This document shows, one piece after another, positions 56,040 to 64,000 of a stretch of 64,000 nucleotides of DNA. The position numbers and the translations under genes are program-made. The notes beneath the pieces are model-generated. The model was not told the DNA's origin. It made no database searches and worked only from the letters and a program-made list of their open reading frames with translations. Within the stretch, counting starts at the first letter, position 1. Every line of letters starts with the position of its first letter. The stretch is from Erinaceus europaeus (Eukaryota > Chordata > Mammalia > Eulipotyphla > Erinaceidae): assembly GCF_950295315.1 (NCBI RefSeq), contig NC_080164.1:61766042-61830041 (forward strand). Reading direction: 5' to 3'.

Positions 56040-56720
56040 AATTAACTCATATAATCCCTTACTCATTGATTCTAGTCTTTTATTTTCTCTTTTGCTCTAG
56101 TTCTGTGGAGCAACACAGGGAAGTTTGACTTTTCACTTGGATTCCACATACAAGTGATTCCATGTAATATTTGTTTTTCCTGTCTGATTTATTTCACTTA
56201 CTGTAATGCCCTCCAGGATCATTTATTTTTTTATTTAATATATTAAATGAAAATGATTAATAGTGGATTATAAGATTGTAAGATTACAGTGGTACAGGGA
56301 GTCACGCGGTACCGCAGCGAGTTAAGCGCACGTGGCGCAAAGCCCAAGGACCTGGGTAAGGTTCCCGGCTCGAGCCCCAGGCTCCCCACCTGCAGGGGGG
56401 TCACTTCACAGCCGGTGAAGCAAGTCTGCAGGTGTCTTTCTCTCCCCCTCTCTGTCTTCCCCTTCTCTCTCCATTTATCTCTGTCCTGTCCAACAGTGAC
56501 ATCAATAACAACAACAATAAAACAAGGGCAACACAAGGAAATAAATAAATATAAAAAAAATTTAAAAAATATTACAGTAGTACATACCATACCCACCATG
56601 AAATTTTTGAGTCTCACTCACTTATCTAGCAGGTCTATGAAGTGATATCTCATTGTTTTGATTTTCATTTCTCTGATGATTAGTGCTGTTGAATACCTTT
56701 TTATTTTATTAGTGATTTAA
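56040..56720 (-). mobile_element. L1-C-like remnant with SINE-1 insertion
   Basis: Reverse L1 ORF2-tail-like sequence (56040-56290, 56570-56720). A forward SINE-1 occupies 56297-56565, with AGATTACAGT / ATATTACAGT flanks. Confidence 0.72.
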
Positions 56721-57290
56721 TATTGATTTACAAAATTACATGTCAACAGGGGCATAAATACACTTAATTCCCACCACCAGGGTTTTGAACCTTCAGTCGC
56801 CTCACTGCAAGCCACCACAAGGGCCAGCCATCATCTCTACAACTGTCTGTCTGCATTTATACATAATTGCTCCATTTTTCTCCCTGATACAATCCTCTCT
56901 TCCCCTCCAAGTCACTCATGACAACATTGCTACCTCCATATGTCCCTCTCCTTTTCCTCCTCTCTTTGGGTGCTAATGGAGCTAGAGTTCAGAGTCCTCT
57001 TATCTTCTTCCTCCTATCACTTCTCCCCTGCTGGGAGTGTGGATCAAGGTTGTTTTTGGGGTGCAGAAGGTAGGAGTTCTGACTTCTGTAATTGCTTCTT
57101 TGCTGGACATGGGTATTGGCTGGTGTATCTATACCCCCAGCCTGTTTCTATCCTTCCCCAGTGGGCCAGACCTCTGGAAAGGTGGGGTTCCAGGACACAT
57201 TGGTGAGGTCATCTGCCCAGAGAAGTCAGGATGGAGTCATGGTAGCATCTGCAAATTGGTGTCTGGAAGGTAGCAGGACATAAATTGAGA
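56705..57290 (-). mobile_element. L1 3' region, Y variant
   Basis: Reverse counterpart of 16744-17270 and 41655-42260 (AATTCCCACCACCAGGGTTT at its 3' side). Confidence 0.72.
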
Positions 57291-57299
57291 CAAAATGGT

Positions 57300-57655
57300 T
57301 AATGAATAGGAACCGAAAAGTAGGGATAGAGCAGATAAGATTAGGGATCTTAGGATAGAAGAAAGCTAGAAAGTCCATCCTAGGCATGTTGAACATATTT
57401 TCTTATATATACTGACCATTTATATGTCATCTTTGTTGAAAAATGTGTATTAGTTCTGCTAACTTTTAAATAAGATTAAAAAATGTTTTGCAATTAAGTT
57501 AATGCTATTGAGTTCTTAATGTATTTTAATTTCATATCGGGTGTGTTTTTCAATTTTATCACATTCAGTAAATTGCTTTTTCATTTTACTGATTTTTTTC
57601 TTTGTTTAGAACCTTTTTACTTTGATATATAGTATTTTCACCACTGGAAACTGAG
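57300..57655. other. Unclassified intergenic sequence
   Basis: AT-rich, no recognised repeat or gene. Confidence 0.4.
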
Positions 57656-57671
57656 CAGCTGAAATATATTT

Positions 57672-57943
57672 TAATATTTATTTATTTATTCCCTTTTTGT
57701 TGCCCTTGTTGTTTTATTGTTGTAGTTACTGATGTCATTGTTGTTGGATAGGATAGAGAGAAATGGAGAGAGGAGGGGCAGACAGAGAGGGGGAGAGAAA
57801 GATAGACACCTGCAGATCTGCTTCTCTGCTTGTGAAGTGACTCCCCTGTAGGTGGGGAGCCGGTGGCTCGAACCGGGATCCTTAGTCCGGTACTTGCGCT
57901 TTGCACAACCTGTGCTTAATCTACTGCCCTTTCACCCAACTCC
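57672..57943 (-). mobile_element. SINE-1
   Basis: Reverse copy with a GCTGAAATATATTTT target duplication (about 57657 and 57945). Confidence 0.94.
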
Positions 57944-58019
57944 CAGCTGAAATATATTTTAAAGGCTTGTTGAGTTGGTATTCTATGTTTTGTGTTTTTC
58001 TATTTCTTTCTCTTTTTTT

Positions 58020-58580
58020 TGAAGATTTTACTTATTTATTAATGAGAAAGATAGGAGGAGAGAAAGAACCAGACTTCACTGTGGTACATGTACTGCTGGG
58101 GATTGAACTCAGGACCTCCTGCTTGAGAGTCTAGTGTTTTTTTTTTTTTTTTTTTACTAGAGCACTACTCAGCTCTGGCATATGGTGGTACAGGGGATTG
58201 AACCTGGGACTTTAAAGCCTCAAGCATGAGAGTCTTTTTGCATAACCATTATGCTACCTACCCCCACATTTTTTTTTTTGTCTCCAGGGTTACTGCTGGG
58301 GCTCAGTGCCTGTACTACAAATCCACAAATCCATTTCTCCTAGTGTTCATCTTTTTCTCTCGTTGTTGTTGCTGGTGTTGGATAGGACAGAGGGAAATTG
58401 AGAAAGGAGGGGAAGAAAGAGGGGAAGAGAAAGATAGACACCTGCAGACCTGCTTCACTGCTTCTGTAGTGACCCCCTCCGCTACAGGTGGGGAGCCGGG
58501 GGCTCGACCCGGGAAACTTGCACCAGTCCTTGCACTTCACACTATGTGCATTTAATCCAGTGTGCTATCACCCAACTCCC
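58020..58580 (-). mobile_element. SINE-4, SINE-3 and SINE-1 (long) in series
   Basis: Reverse SINE-4 (58020-58137), reverse SINE-3 (58138-58265), then a reverse long-subtype SINE-1 (58266-58580). Confidence 0.85.
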
Positions 58581-58589
58581 TATATTTCT

Positions 58590-60012
58590 CTACTTCTTAA
58601 AATATCAAGCTGTTTAATTTTACTCTACTCAGATTTGGAAAGTAGTGGAAATCCTGCAAAAGTAGTGGCAGCTAAAAGAATGGAGTAAAACAAACATGAG
58701 ATTGGGTTCCCCCCTCCCATGGTGTTTTGTGTTTGTTAGACTAAGTTTGCTTGTAATTAATAGCAAAGAATATGAAGTTGAAAACTATAACAATGCCTAT
58801 TGTTTTCTTAAAATTTTGCAATCCTAAGATCCTTAGTGCAATAATATCATTAGAGATGTTGGTTCTTTCTCTCTTCCCATTCTGTTTTCTGTAGTTTGTG
58901 ACTATTCCTTTCCAATGTGGTACTTCCCAGTGTGGCCACCACAATTCCAAATTCACATTTTTGTAGGATATGTCTCATGCATGTAGGAAGGAGGAAAAAG
59001 CTCCCCCTACTTCTATATCACTTTATCTTATGTGATTAGAAAAAAAACTTTCTCAGCGTTGTTCTCAACAGCTTAATATTTCACTACATAGAACTAACTC
59101 AATATGACTCAGTTGTGTGAAGATGGATTAATTGGCTGGGATCACTTGGATTCACTCTTTGGACTAAGACAAATTTCCTTTTGAATATAAAAAGAGTTCT
59201 GTTGGTAAAGAAGAGAGATGGTGATTACATGGACAGCCCTACAATGTTCATCATATGCCTTTCTTCTTTTCTCTTTTTTTATGTCACTTTAAAGGTTTTA
59301 ACTACTGTAAGCCTACTGATAACTTCCAAATCTATGTCTAATTTAAATTCTTTGAATTTCAGACACATTATCATCTACCTATTATACATTTGTATTTTGG
59401 TGTCCTGCCAGTAGCTCAAAATATATGTCTAAAATGTTACTCATCATACTTGATTCTGGGACTGAATGTAGAACACTCCATATTTCTGTAAAAATAATAC
59501 TGAGAAACAACCATTTTCCTAGTGTCCAATCACAGGAAACTGACAGTCATCTTGGACTACTCTTCCCATTACTTCTCCACCTAAGTTCTTTTGAGTTTAA
59601 TAATTTCCCAAGTCAATACATGTTGTATCCATTTGTTTTTCATGTACATGTGAATTTTTTTAAAGGTATGTGAACACAGGTATTGTACATACATAATGTG
59701 AGATTTAAATGAATCTAGAAATATTATAATTTTTAACCCCTTTTGTGGATACTGGTAGACTAGCAAAAGAAAGAGAAAAAACAAAAATCTTTGACTTTAG
59801 AAGCAACTGTGGTTTCTCCCAAAGTAACACTAAGTATAATTATTTGTATGTATTTTTATCATTTACTGCTAATTGTGATGCAGTAAAATAATGATTAAGA
59901 CAAGTAATTACATACCTGATTTACTTTCTTGTAAAGTTTATCTAATTATGATGAACAATAATGTACCAGTCCTTTCTGTTGATAATAATATGAAACTGTG
60001 GTTTGGTCACAA
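58590..60012. other. Unclassified intergenic sequence
   Basis: About 1.4 kb of AT-rich DNA with no recognised repeat, RNA gene or conserved coding frame. Confidence 0.5.
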
Positions 60013-60231
60013 TGTTGTAAATGACATCCAATTTAAATTATTTGTCAAGGCAAAAAATAAGGAGTTGAAGCAAGGCATTTCCCCCCTTGCACTGCTGACC
60101 AATTTCTCTGTCTTGGGTCCCTTGAAGGAGCCAGGGAGTAAGGGTCTGTCTTGCTCCAGGTCATCCTCAACTGGGGCGAGGTGCGCCTCCTGCAGCCAGG
60201 ATTTACCCAACTCATTCCTGACCTGAAGGTC
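60013..60231 (-). mobile_element. ERV leader fragment and second U5 copy
   Basis: About 150 bp of leader after the primer site runs into a second copy of the last 68 bp of the LTR (60013-60080). That copy matches 60253-60320 with about six differences. Everything between the leader and the second U5 is deleted, so this is an internally collapsed provirus. Confidence 0.7.
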
Positions 60232-60249
60232 ATCCCAGATGAGCCCCCA
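60232..60249 (-). other. Retroviral primer-binding site, tRNA-Pro type
   Basis: Three bases after the LTR end the minus strand reads TGGGGGCTCATCTGGGAT. This is the proline-tRNA primer site of gammaretroviruses with two transitions at former CpG positions. It fixes the orientation of the ERV. Confidence 0.85.
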
Positions 60250-60252
60250 AAT

Positions 60253-60568
60253 TGTTGTAAGTGATGTCCAATTGAAATTACTTATCAAGGCAAAAAATAA
60301 GGAGTTGAAGCAAGGCATTTATTCTTTTGCAAAAGGGCGTGCTGCCAACAGTGGCCATCAGGCAACAGCGCGCCCCCCTCAGCTTTTCCCCATCTTTTAT
60401 ACCTGACACAGAACTGTCTCCTCCACCCTTGGGCTGGGCTTCAGAGCTCACATTCTCCCTGTTGCCTAAATAAGGAAAGGAGGAAGAGAGTCTGAGGGTC
60501 TCTGCTGAAGGATTAGCAAGCACTGCAAGGAGCTGACCTAAAGGATACAAAACTACTGGCCACAGGTG
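60253..60568 (-). mobile_element. ERV long terminal repeat, gammaretrovirus-like
   Basis: A roughly 315-bp LTR on the minus strand. It has a TATA box (GTATAAAAG, about 60402-60394), an AATAAA poly(A) signal at 60323-60318, and a 3' end TTACAACA at 60253. The U3 start is TG at about 60564 or 60572. A primer-binding site follows directly. No target duplication could be fixed. It is decayed, with no viral coding potential retained. Confidence 0.8.
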
Positions 60569-60712
60569 GTCATAGATAATAATTTATAAAAAGAATTTTT
60601 GTACTAAACACTTGTTCTATTCATGTTATTTTGAAGAGAAGACCTAACCATCAACAAATTTGGGAATCTAGAAGTATCACTGCTTACCTTCTAGAAAATA
60701 AAGCTTAAGATA

Positions 60713-60985
60713 TTAGTTACCCTAAAAGCATTAGTCCAAGTCATGCTTTTTCTATTGCCATGAACTGTGCATTCTGTTTATTACTTAGAGTCTATAACTA
60801 TGACAATAAATGTATAGTATTTTGTTTGTTTGAATTAATAACTGGTCAGTCTCTCAGTCTTTAAACATCCTTTAGTATTCTATGTCATTCAGTTTCACCT
60901 GTCAAGCCACACTAAATTAGATGAACTTTGACAACAACCATGGTAGAAAAAGCATGACTTAGACTAATGCTTTTAGTGTAACTAA
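60713..60985. repeat. 42-bp inverted repeat with about 190-bp spacer
   Basis: The left arm 60713-60754 and the reverse complement of the right arm 60944-60985 match at 40 of 42 positions. The spacer contains the minus-strand AATAAA at 60782-60777. It could be a small non-autonomous DNA transposon or a structured 3' end of IL1A RNA. Confidence 0.8.
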
Positions 60986-61072
60986 ATCAAACTTATTCAG
61001 CCTGAAAAACATTGCCTACTATTGTTTAGTATACTCTATCACTCTTAGAGAATCAAAGAAATTGTCATAAAC

Positions 61073-61315
61073 AGGGAGTTGGGCAGTAGCACATGTAGCA
61101 CCAAGCGCAAAGACTGGTGTAAGTAACTTGGTTCAAGTTGCTAGCACCCCACCTGCAGGGGAGTCACTTCACAAGCAGTGAAGCAGGTCTGCAAGTGTCT
61201 ATCTTTCTCTCCCCCTCTCTGTCTTCTCCTCCCCTCTGCATTTTTTTGTCCTATCTAACAAAAGTGACATCAATAACAACAATAATAACTACTACTACAA
61301 CAACAAAAAAGAAAT
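61073..61315 (+). mobile_element. SINE-1 in IL1A 3'UTR
   Basis: Forward copy, so antisense to IL1A; a head deletion removes the GGGTTAAGCG part. It sits beside the AU-rich element. Confidence 0.88.
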
Positions 61316-61350
61316 TATCATAAATAAAGTAATATGTTAGGATTATATAT

Positions 61351-61375
61351 TAAATATTTATAAATAAACATAAAT
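61351..61375 (-). promoter_or_regulatory. AU-rich element in IL1A 3'UTR
   Basis: Three ATTTA pentamers on the minus strand (61355-61351, 61365-61361, 61375-61371). The middle one lies in the nonamer TTATTTATA (61367-61359), matching the UUAUUUAWW class bound by TTP/ZFP36. IL1A mRNA is a known ARE-regulated cytokine transcript. Confidence 0.6.
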
Positions 61376-61469
61376 ACATTAAAATAGCATTTAATATTTG
61401 TCTCAACTCCAAGAAGTACTTCACTAAAATGATGCTACTTGTTGGTATATAATATTATGGGGGCAGGAG

Positions 61470-61640
61470 GGATATAAATATAATTTTCTCCATCTTGAAG
61501 ACAATCAAATGGAGTCCTAGAGACTTAAAGTGTTTGGTCAAAGGTCTACCAATAAGTCAAACACAAGCAGTTGGCATGAGGTCTTGAGTGTACAGTTCCT
61601 CATTCCTTAGTTTATTTATGCTTCACTTGACCCATCTGTA
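61470..61640 (-). repeat. MIR-like remnant
   Basis: ATGGAGTCCTAGAGACTTAA and GTTTGGTCAAAGGTC resemble MIR in reverse, within the IL1A 3'UTR. Confidence 0.4.
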
Positions 61641-61936
61641 ATATGAGTAGACTTTTTCTTGGTAGCCATAGAAAGTAATCCTGACCTTCCCAAGATTACT
61701 AATGAAGAATAATAATTAAAATGATTGGTATACTGCAAAGTACAGGGTGCTTTTTAAATAACAAACAATATTAAATGTTAGTGTCTATCCCTCTAGACCT
61801 TGCTTGCTCACTTACTGAGTAAACATTCATTTAGAATTACAAAAGCTCAGCACATGCTCAGCAAATGACAAAGAACTTGACTGCTTCATGTACATGGTAC
61901 ATACTGACTGCCAACACTTAACAAGTAAGTAGAATT

Positions 61937-62137
61937 CTAAGTCAAGACTGAATCTTGAATCCTTAAGTCAGTGATAGAAGGTGGCCCACTAGCCAAATGC
62001 ACATGTTTGTCTGGCTTTGTGGCAATAAACAATGTAGGGTGGGCGACTGATCTGAAGTAGTGCTTACTGCCGGTTACTTCCCAGAAGAAAAGGAGGTTGG
62101 TCTCATCTTGGATAATCTTTGGAGTCTTAGGCACTTC
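61937..62137 (-). CDS. IL1A: IL1A last coding exon (C-terminus of interleukin-1 alpha)
   Basis: Interleukin-1 alpha is a beta-trefoil cytokine that signals through IL1R1. The acceptor AAATAG ends at 62138; the exon reads [19 protein letters not shown] onward and ends DSVLT with TAG at 61939-61937. That is 66 residues, the same as the human last exon. The IL-1 family signature is present: [13 protein letters not shown] (exon residues 28-40), then seven residues and Leu. It is partial: the preceding exon (human LYVTAQDEDQPVLLK region) is not visible before the window ends. Confidence 0.96.
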   Translation of the reverse strand, partial: EVPKTPKIIQDETNLLFFWEVTGSKHYFRSVAHPTLFIATKPDKHVHLASGPPSITDLRIQDSVLT

Positions 62138-62214
62138 CTATTTAAAGGAAACAGAGATGTATTAGGAAACAAGAAGATGCTAGAACAAAAAAAAATCAAA
62201 ATTTAATCCCTTGG

Positions 62215-62352
62215 TATTTATTTATTTATGTATTTATTTTATCAGAGCACTGTTCAACTCTGGCTTATGGTGGTGCGGGGGATTGAACCTGGGACTTTGG
62301 AGCCTCAACATGATAGTTGCTTTGCATGAGCATTATGTTATATACTCCCACC
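62215..62352 (-). mobile_element. SINE-3 in IL1A intron 6
   Basis: Reverse copy with an ATTT tail: CAGAGCACTGTTCAACTCTG. Confidence 0.9.
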
Positions 62353-62424
62353 CTTCCCTTGGTATTTAGACCCTCATAAGAATGGCATTTTGAACTATGA
62401 CTGTAATATCATGATATGGATTCT

Positions 62425-62620
62425 TCATTTGTTCATTCAGTAAGCATTTATTATATGACTATTAGGTGTAGAGGCCATTCTCTATTTGACTTAGTTGATT
62501 TCTTTAGTTGGCTATAAATCAATCCACATTAGTCACAAATATTGCCAATAACACTGTGAAGTAGGAATAAAACATTATTCTTATCCTCTCTTCAACATAG
62601 GCCTCAGGCATTTTGTGTCA
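62425..62620 (-). repeat. MIR/L2-like remnant
   Basis: TTGTTCATTCAGTAAGCATT then TATTATATGACTATTAGGTG, and later AACACTGTGAAGTAGGAATA. Confidence 0.5.
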
Positions 62621-62761
62621 AATCTGAGCACTAACAACTCTTAAACATTTTGACTTCTAAGTGTGAAAATTTTTAATTTGGGAAAATAACTGAGCATTTA
62701 GAAATGCTTGTCTCCATACTTAAGCTAACAATTGAGAGTTTACCAAAGCCTACATCTAGCT

Positions 62762-62766
<5 letters not shown>

Positions 62767-62817
<51 letters not shown>

Positions 62818-62831
62818 ACACACACCACACA

Positions 62832-62895
<64 letters not shown>
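62767..62895. repeat. (CA)n microsatellite
   Basis: About 129 bp of CA units with four CCA interruptions near 62816-62840. It lies in IL1A intron 6. Confidence 0.97.
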
Positions 62896-62897
<2 letters not shown>

Positions 62898-63359
62898 TTT
62901 TCAAAGATAACGGCAGCTAAATTCTTTTAATACAGTTTTGGCAATCATGATCTCTTTAGACTTTCTTGTGTTATGACCAGAACCTAACAATACTTTAATG
63001 GAAAAATAAAATTCAAATTCCAACTTGAGATGCTTCTACTCATTGTAAATCTAAAGTTACTAAAAACCCTTTTGAGATTTCCTTGTAGTTTCATTATCAA
63101 CAAGAATTTGATGTTCCAAGCCCATCTCTCTTCTAATTTCTTCCACCTCAATAAGTGGAGTTTCCCTCCTTTCTCCTGTTGGTTCCATCTCTAAAATAGA
63201 GCTGTTTTTTTCTGTCTACGTCTGCCTGTCTCATCACTCACTACCCCATGACTATAGTTATAACAGAAGTATCCTGATTTCAAAAATAGAGACTAGATCA
63301 GAAGGAAGGCAATGGACAAAGCAGAATGAAAATATAAATGAAGGGAGGATACTTCCTTT

Positions 63360-63452
63360 AAAAAATTTTTTTTTATTTATAAAATGGAAATATTAACAAG
63401 ACTATAGGATAAGAGGGGTACATTTCCACACAACCCCCCCCCCCCAACTCTG
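63360..63452 (-). mobile_element. L1 Y-terminus fragment
   Basis: Reverse: TTTATTTATAAAATGGAAAT ... GATAAGAGGGGTACATTTCC, then a C-run. Confidence 0.75.
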
Positions 63453-63799
63453 GGAGGATATTTTCTTGTTTGAAACCCTTTAAATGGAAAGGTTGTGGTT
63501 TCAGTACCCCAAATGAAATTCAAATACAAACATCTGCAAACACTAATTTTATCTTTCTTCTCCTCCTACTGTTTTCGAGCTCTTTTAGTGTCTTCTGTGC
63601 TTTGAAGCTGGCCTTTAAGCTTCTGAATATTCAAATATATACTCAGTTTCTTCTGTTAGAATGCTCATTACCCCTCATGTTTGCATAGCATGCTCTCTCC
63701 TATCAATAGCTTTTATCTCAAAGCATCTTCTGCCCTTCTTACTCCATCTACATAGGATCTTTCTCTGTTTCTCCATATCCACATCAGGTTTATTTTCAA

Positions 63800-63803
63800 C
63801 ACC

Positions 63804-63834
<31 letters not shown>

Positions 63835-64000
63835 ATTGCCACCAGGATTATTGTTGGGGCTTGATGCCAGCACAAATCCACCTCTCCTGATAAGTCTTTT
63901 TTTTTTTTTTCTTTTCCCCCTTCCTTCCCTCTTTCCTCCCTCCACCTATCTGCCTACCTACCTACCTACTTTCCTTTCTTCCTTCCTTTCTTTTGTTTTT
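63800..64000 (-). repeat. (TTTA)n, SINE-1 3' module and pyrimidine tract
   Basis: TTTA run (63801-63834), the reverse SINE-1 long-subtype module (GATTATTGTTGGGGCTTGAT), then an interrupted (TTCC)/(CCTA) tract cut by the window end. Confidence 0.75.

Larger units (their letters stand above)
60760..61936 (-). other. IL1A: Probable IL1A 3'UTR
   Basis: Runs from the IL1A stop to a minus-strand AATAAA at 60782-60777. At roughly 1.2 kb it would give a mature mRNA near the 2.2 kb known for IL1A. It contains an AU-rich cluster at 61351-61375 and a SINE-1 at 61073-61315. A second AATAAA lies nearer the stop (about 61612-61617), so a shorter form is possible. Confidence 0.55.

Noticed and set aside
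60007..60318. 103-codon frame as a gene
   Set aside because: It spans the ERV leader, primer site and two U5 copies, so it is retroviral non-coding sequence.
998..61315. Many short frames reading MERGGEDREGERKIDTCRPAS or similar as a protein family
   Set aside because: They are translations of SINE-1 copies in either direction; no selection for coding is evident.
381..61315. Regular repeats as a CRISPR-like array
   Set aside because: The repeats are dispersed SINEs with target duplications in mammalian introns; there are no uniform short repeats and spacers.
62673..62910. Cys-Val and His-Thr repeat proteins
   Set aside because: Translations of the (CA)n microsatellite in several frames.
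62140..64000. IL1A exon 6
   Set aside because: I looked for the reverse complement of the conserved exon 6 coding sequence and did not find it; it probably lies beyond the window.

Overview
The window is genomic DNA from a placental mammal. It is dense in tRNA-derived SINEs of the type described in Erinaceidae: a tRNA-like head, a pyrimidine-rich body, and a tail of AACAAC/AATAATAAC and AAATAAAT runs. Together with two mammalian gene loci this points to a hedgehog or close relative. No bacterial, CRISPR or plasmid features are present. Repeat labels are mine. SINE-1 is the long ERI-like element with an AACAACAATAATAAC tail. SINE-2 is headed GGGGCCAGGTGGTGGC. SINE-3 is headed GATAGCATAATGGTTATGC. 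SINE-4 is headed AGGTGGCGCAGTGGATAAAGC. SINE-5 is headed GGGGCTGGGAAATAGCTC. L1-A, L1-B and L1-C are three L1 3'-end types. Family names are by recognition, not database search.

Genes. The centre (22375-55391, minus strand) is the complete coding region of CKAP2L (Radmis), a mitotic spindle and microtubule protein. I placed nine coding exons, all with GT-AG junctions and consistent phase, giving 2211 nt and a predicted 736 residues. The promoter is a CpG-rich region at about 54.9-55.6 kb with two CCAAT boxes and a CHR-like element. At the right edge, the last coding exon of IL1A (61937-62137, minus strand) reads toward CKAP2L. Its 3'UTR carries an AU-rich element. This CKAP2L-IL1A order matches the human chromosome 2q14 neighbourhood, from established knowledge.

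Region by region. 0-22 kb lies 3' of CKAP2L and is almost entirely repeats. It includes a decayed tandem array of about eight units (0.65-6.5 kb and 12.6-13.3 kb), split by a SINE-2 that itself received a roughly 5.9-kb L1 with further insertions. It also holds two LTR-like segments and a tailless tRNA-Ile half-retropseudogene. 22-55 kb is CKAP2L, with introns filled by SINEs, L1 fragments, a solo LTR and a 70-bp perfect tandem duplication. 55.4-61.9 kb is the CKAP2L-IL1A intergenic region, with a degraded gammaretrovirus-like ERV (LTR, tRNA-Pro primer site, second U5) and a 42-bp inverted repeat around the likely IL1A polyadenylation signal. 62.1-64 kb is IL1A intron 6, with a long (CA)n tract.

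The two genes are not a pathway unit. CKAP2L acts in cell division and IL1A is an inflammatory cytokine; they are syntenic neighbours transcribed in the same direction.
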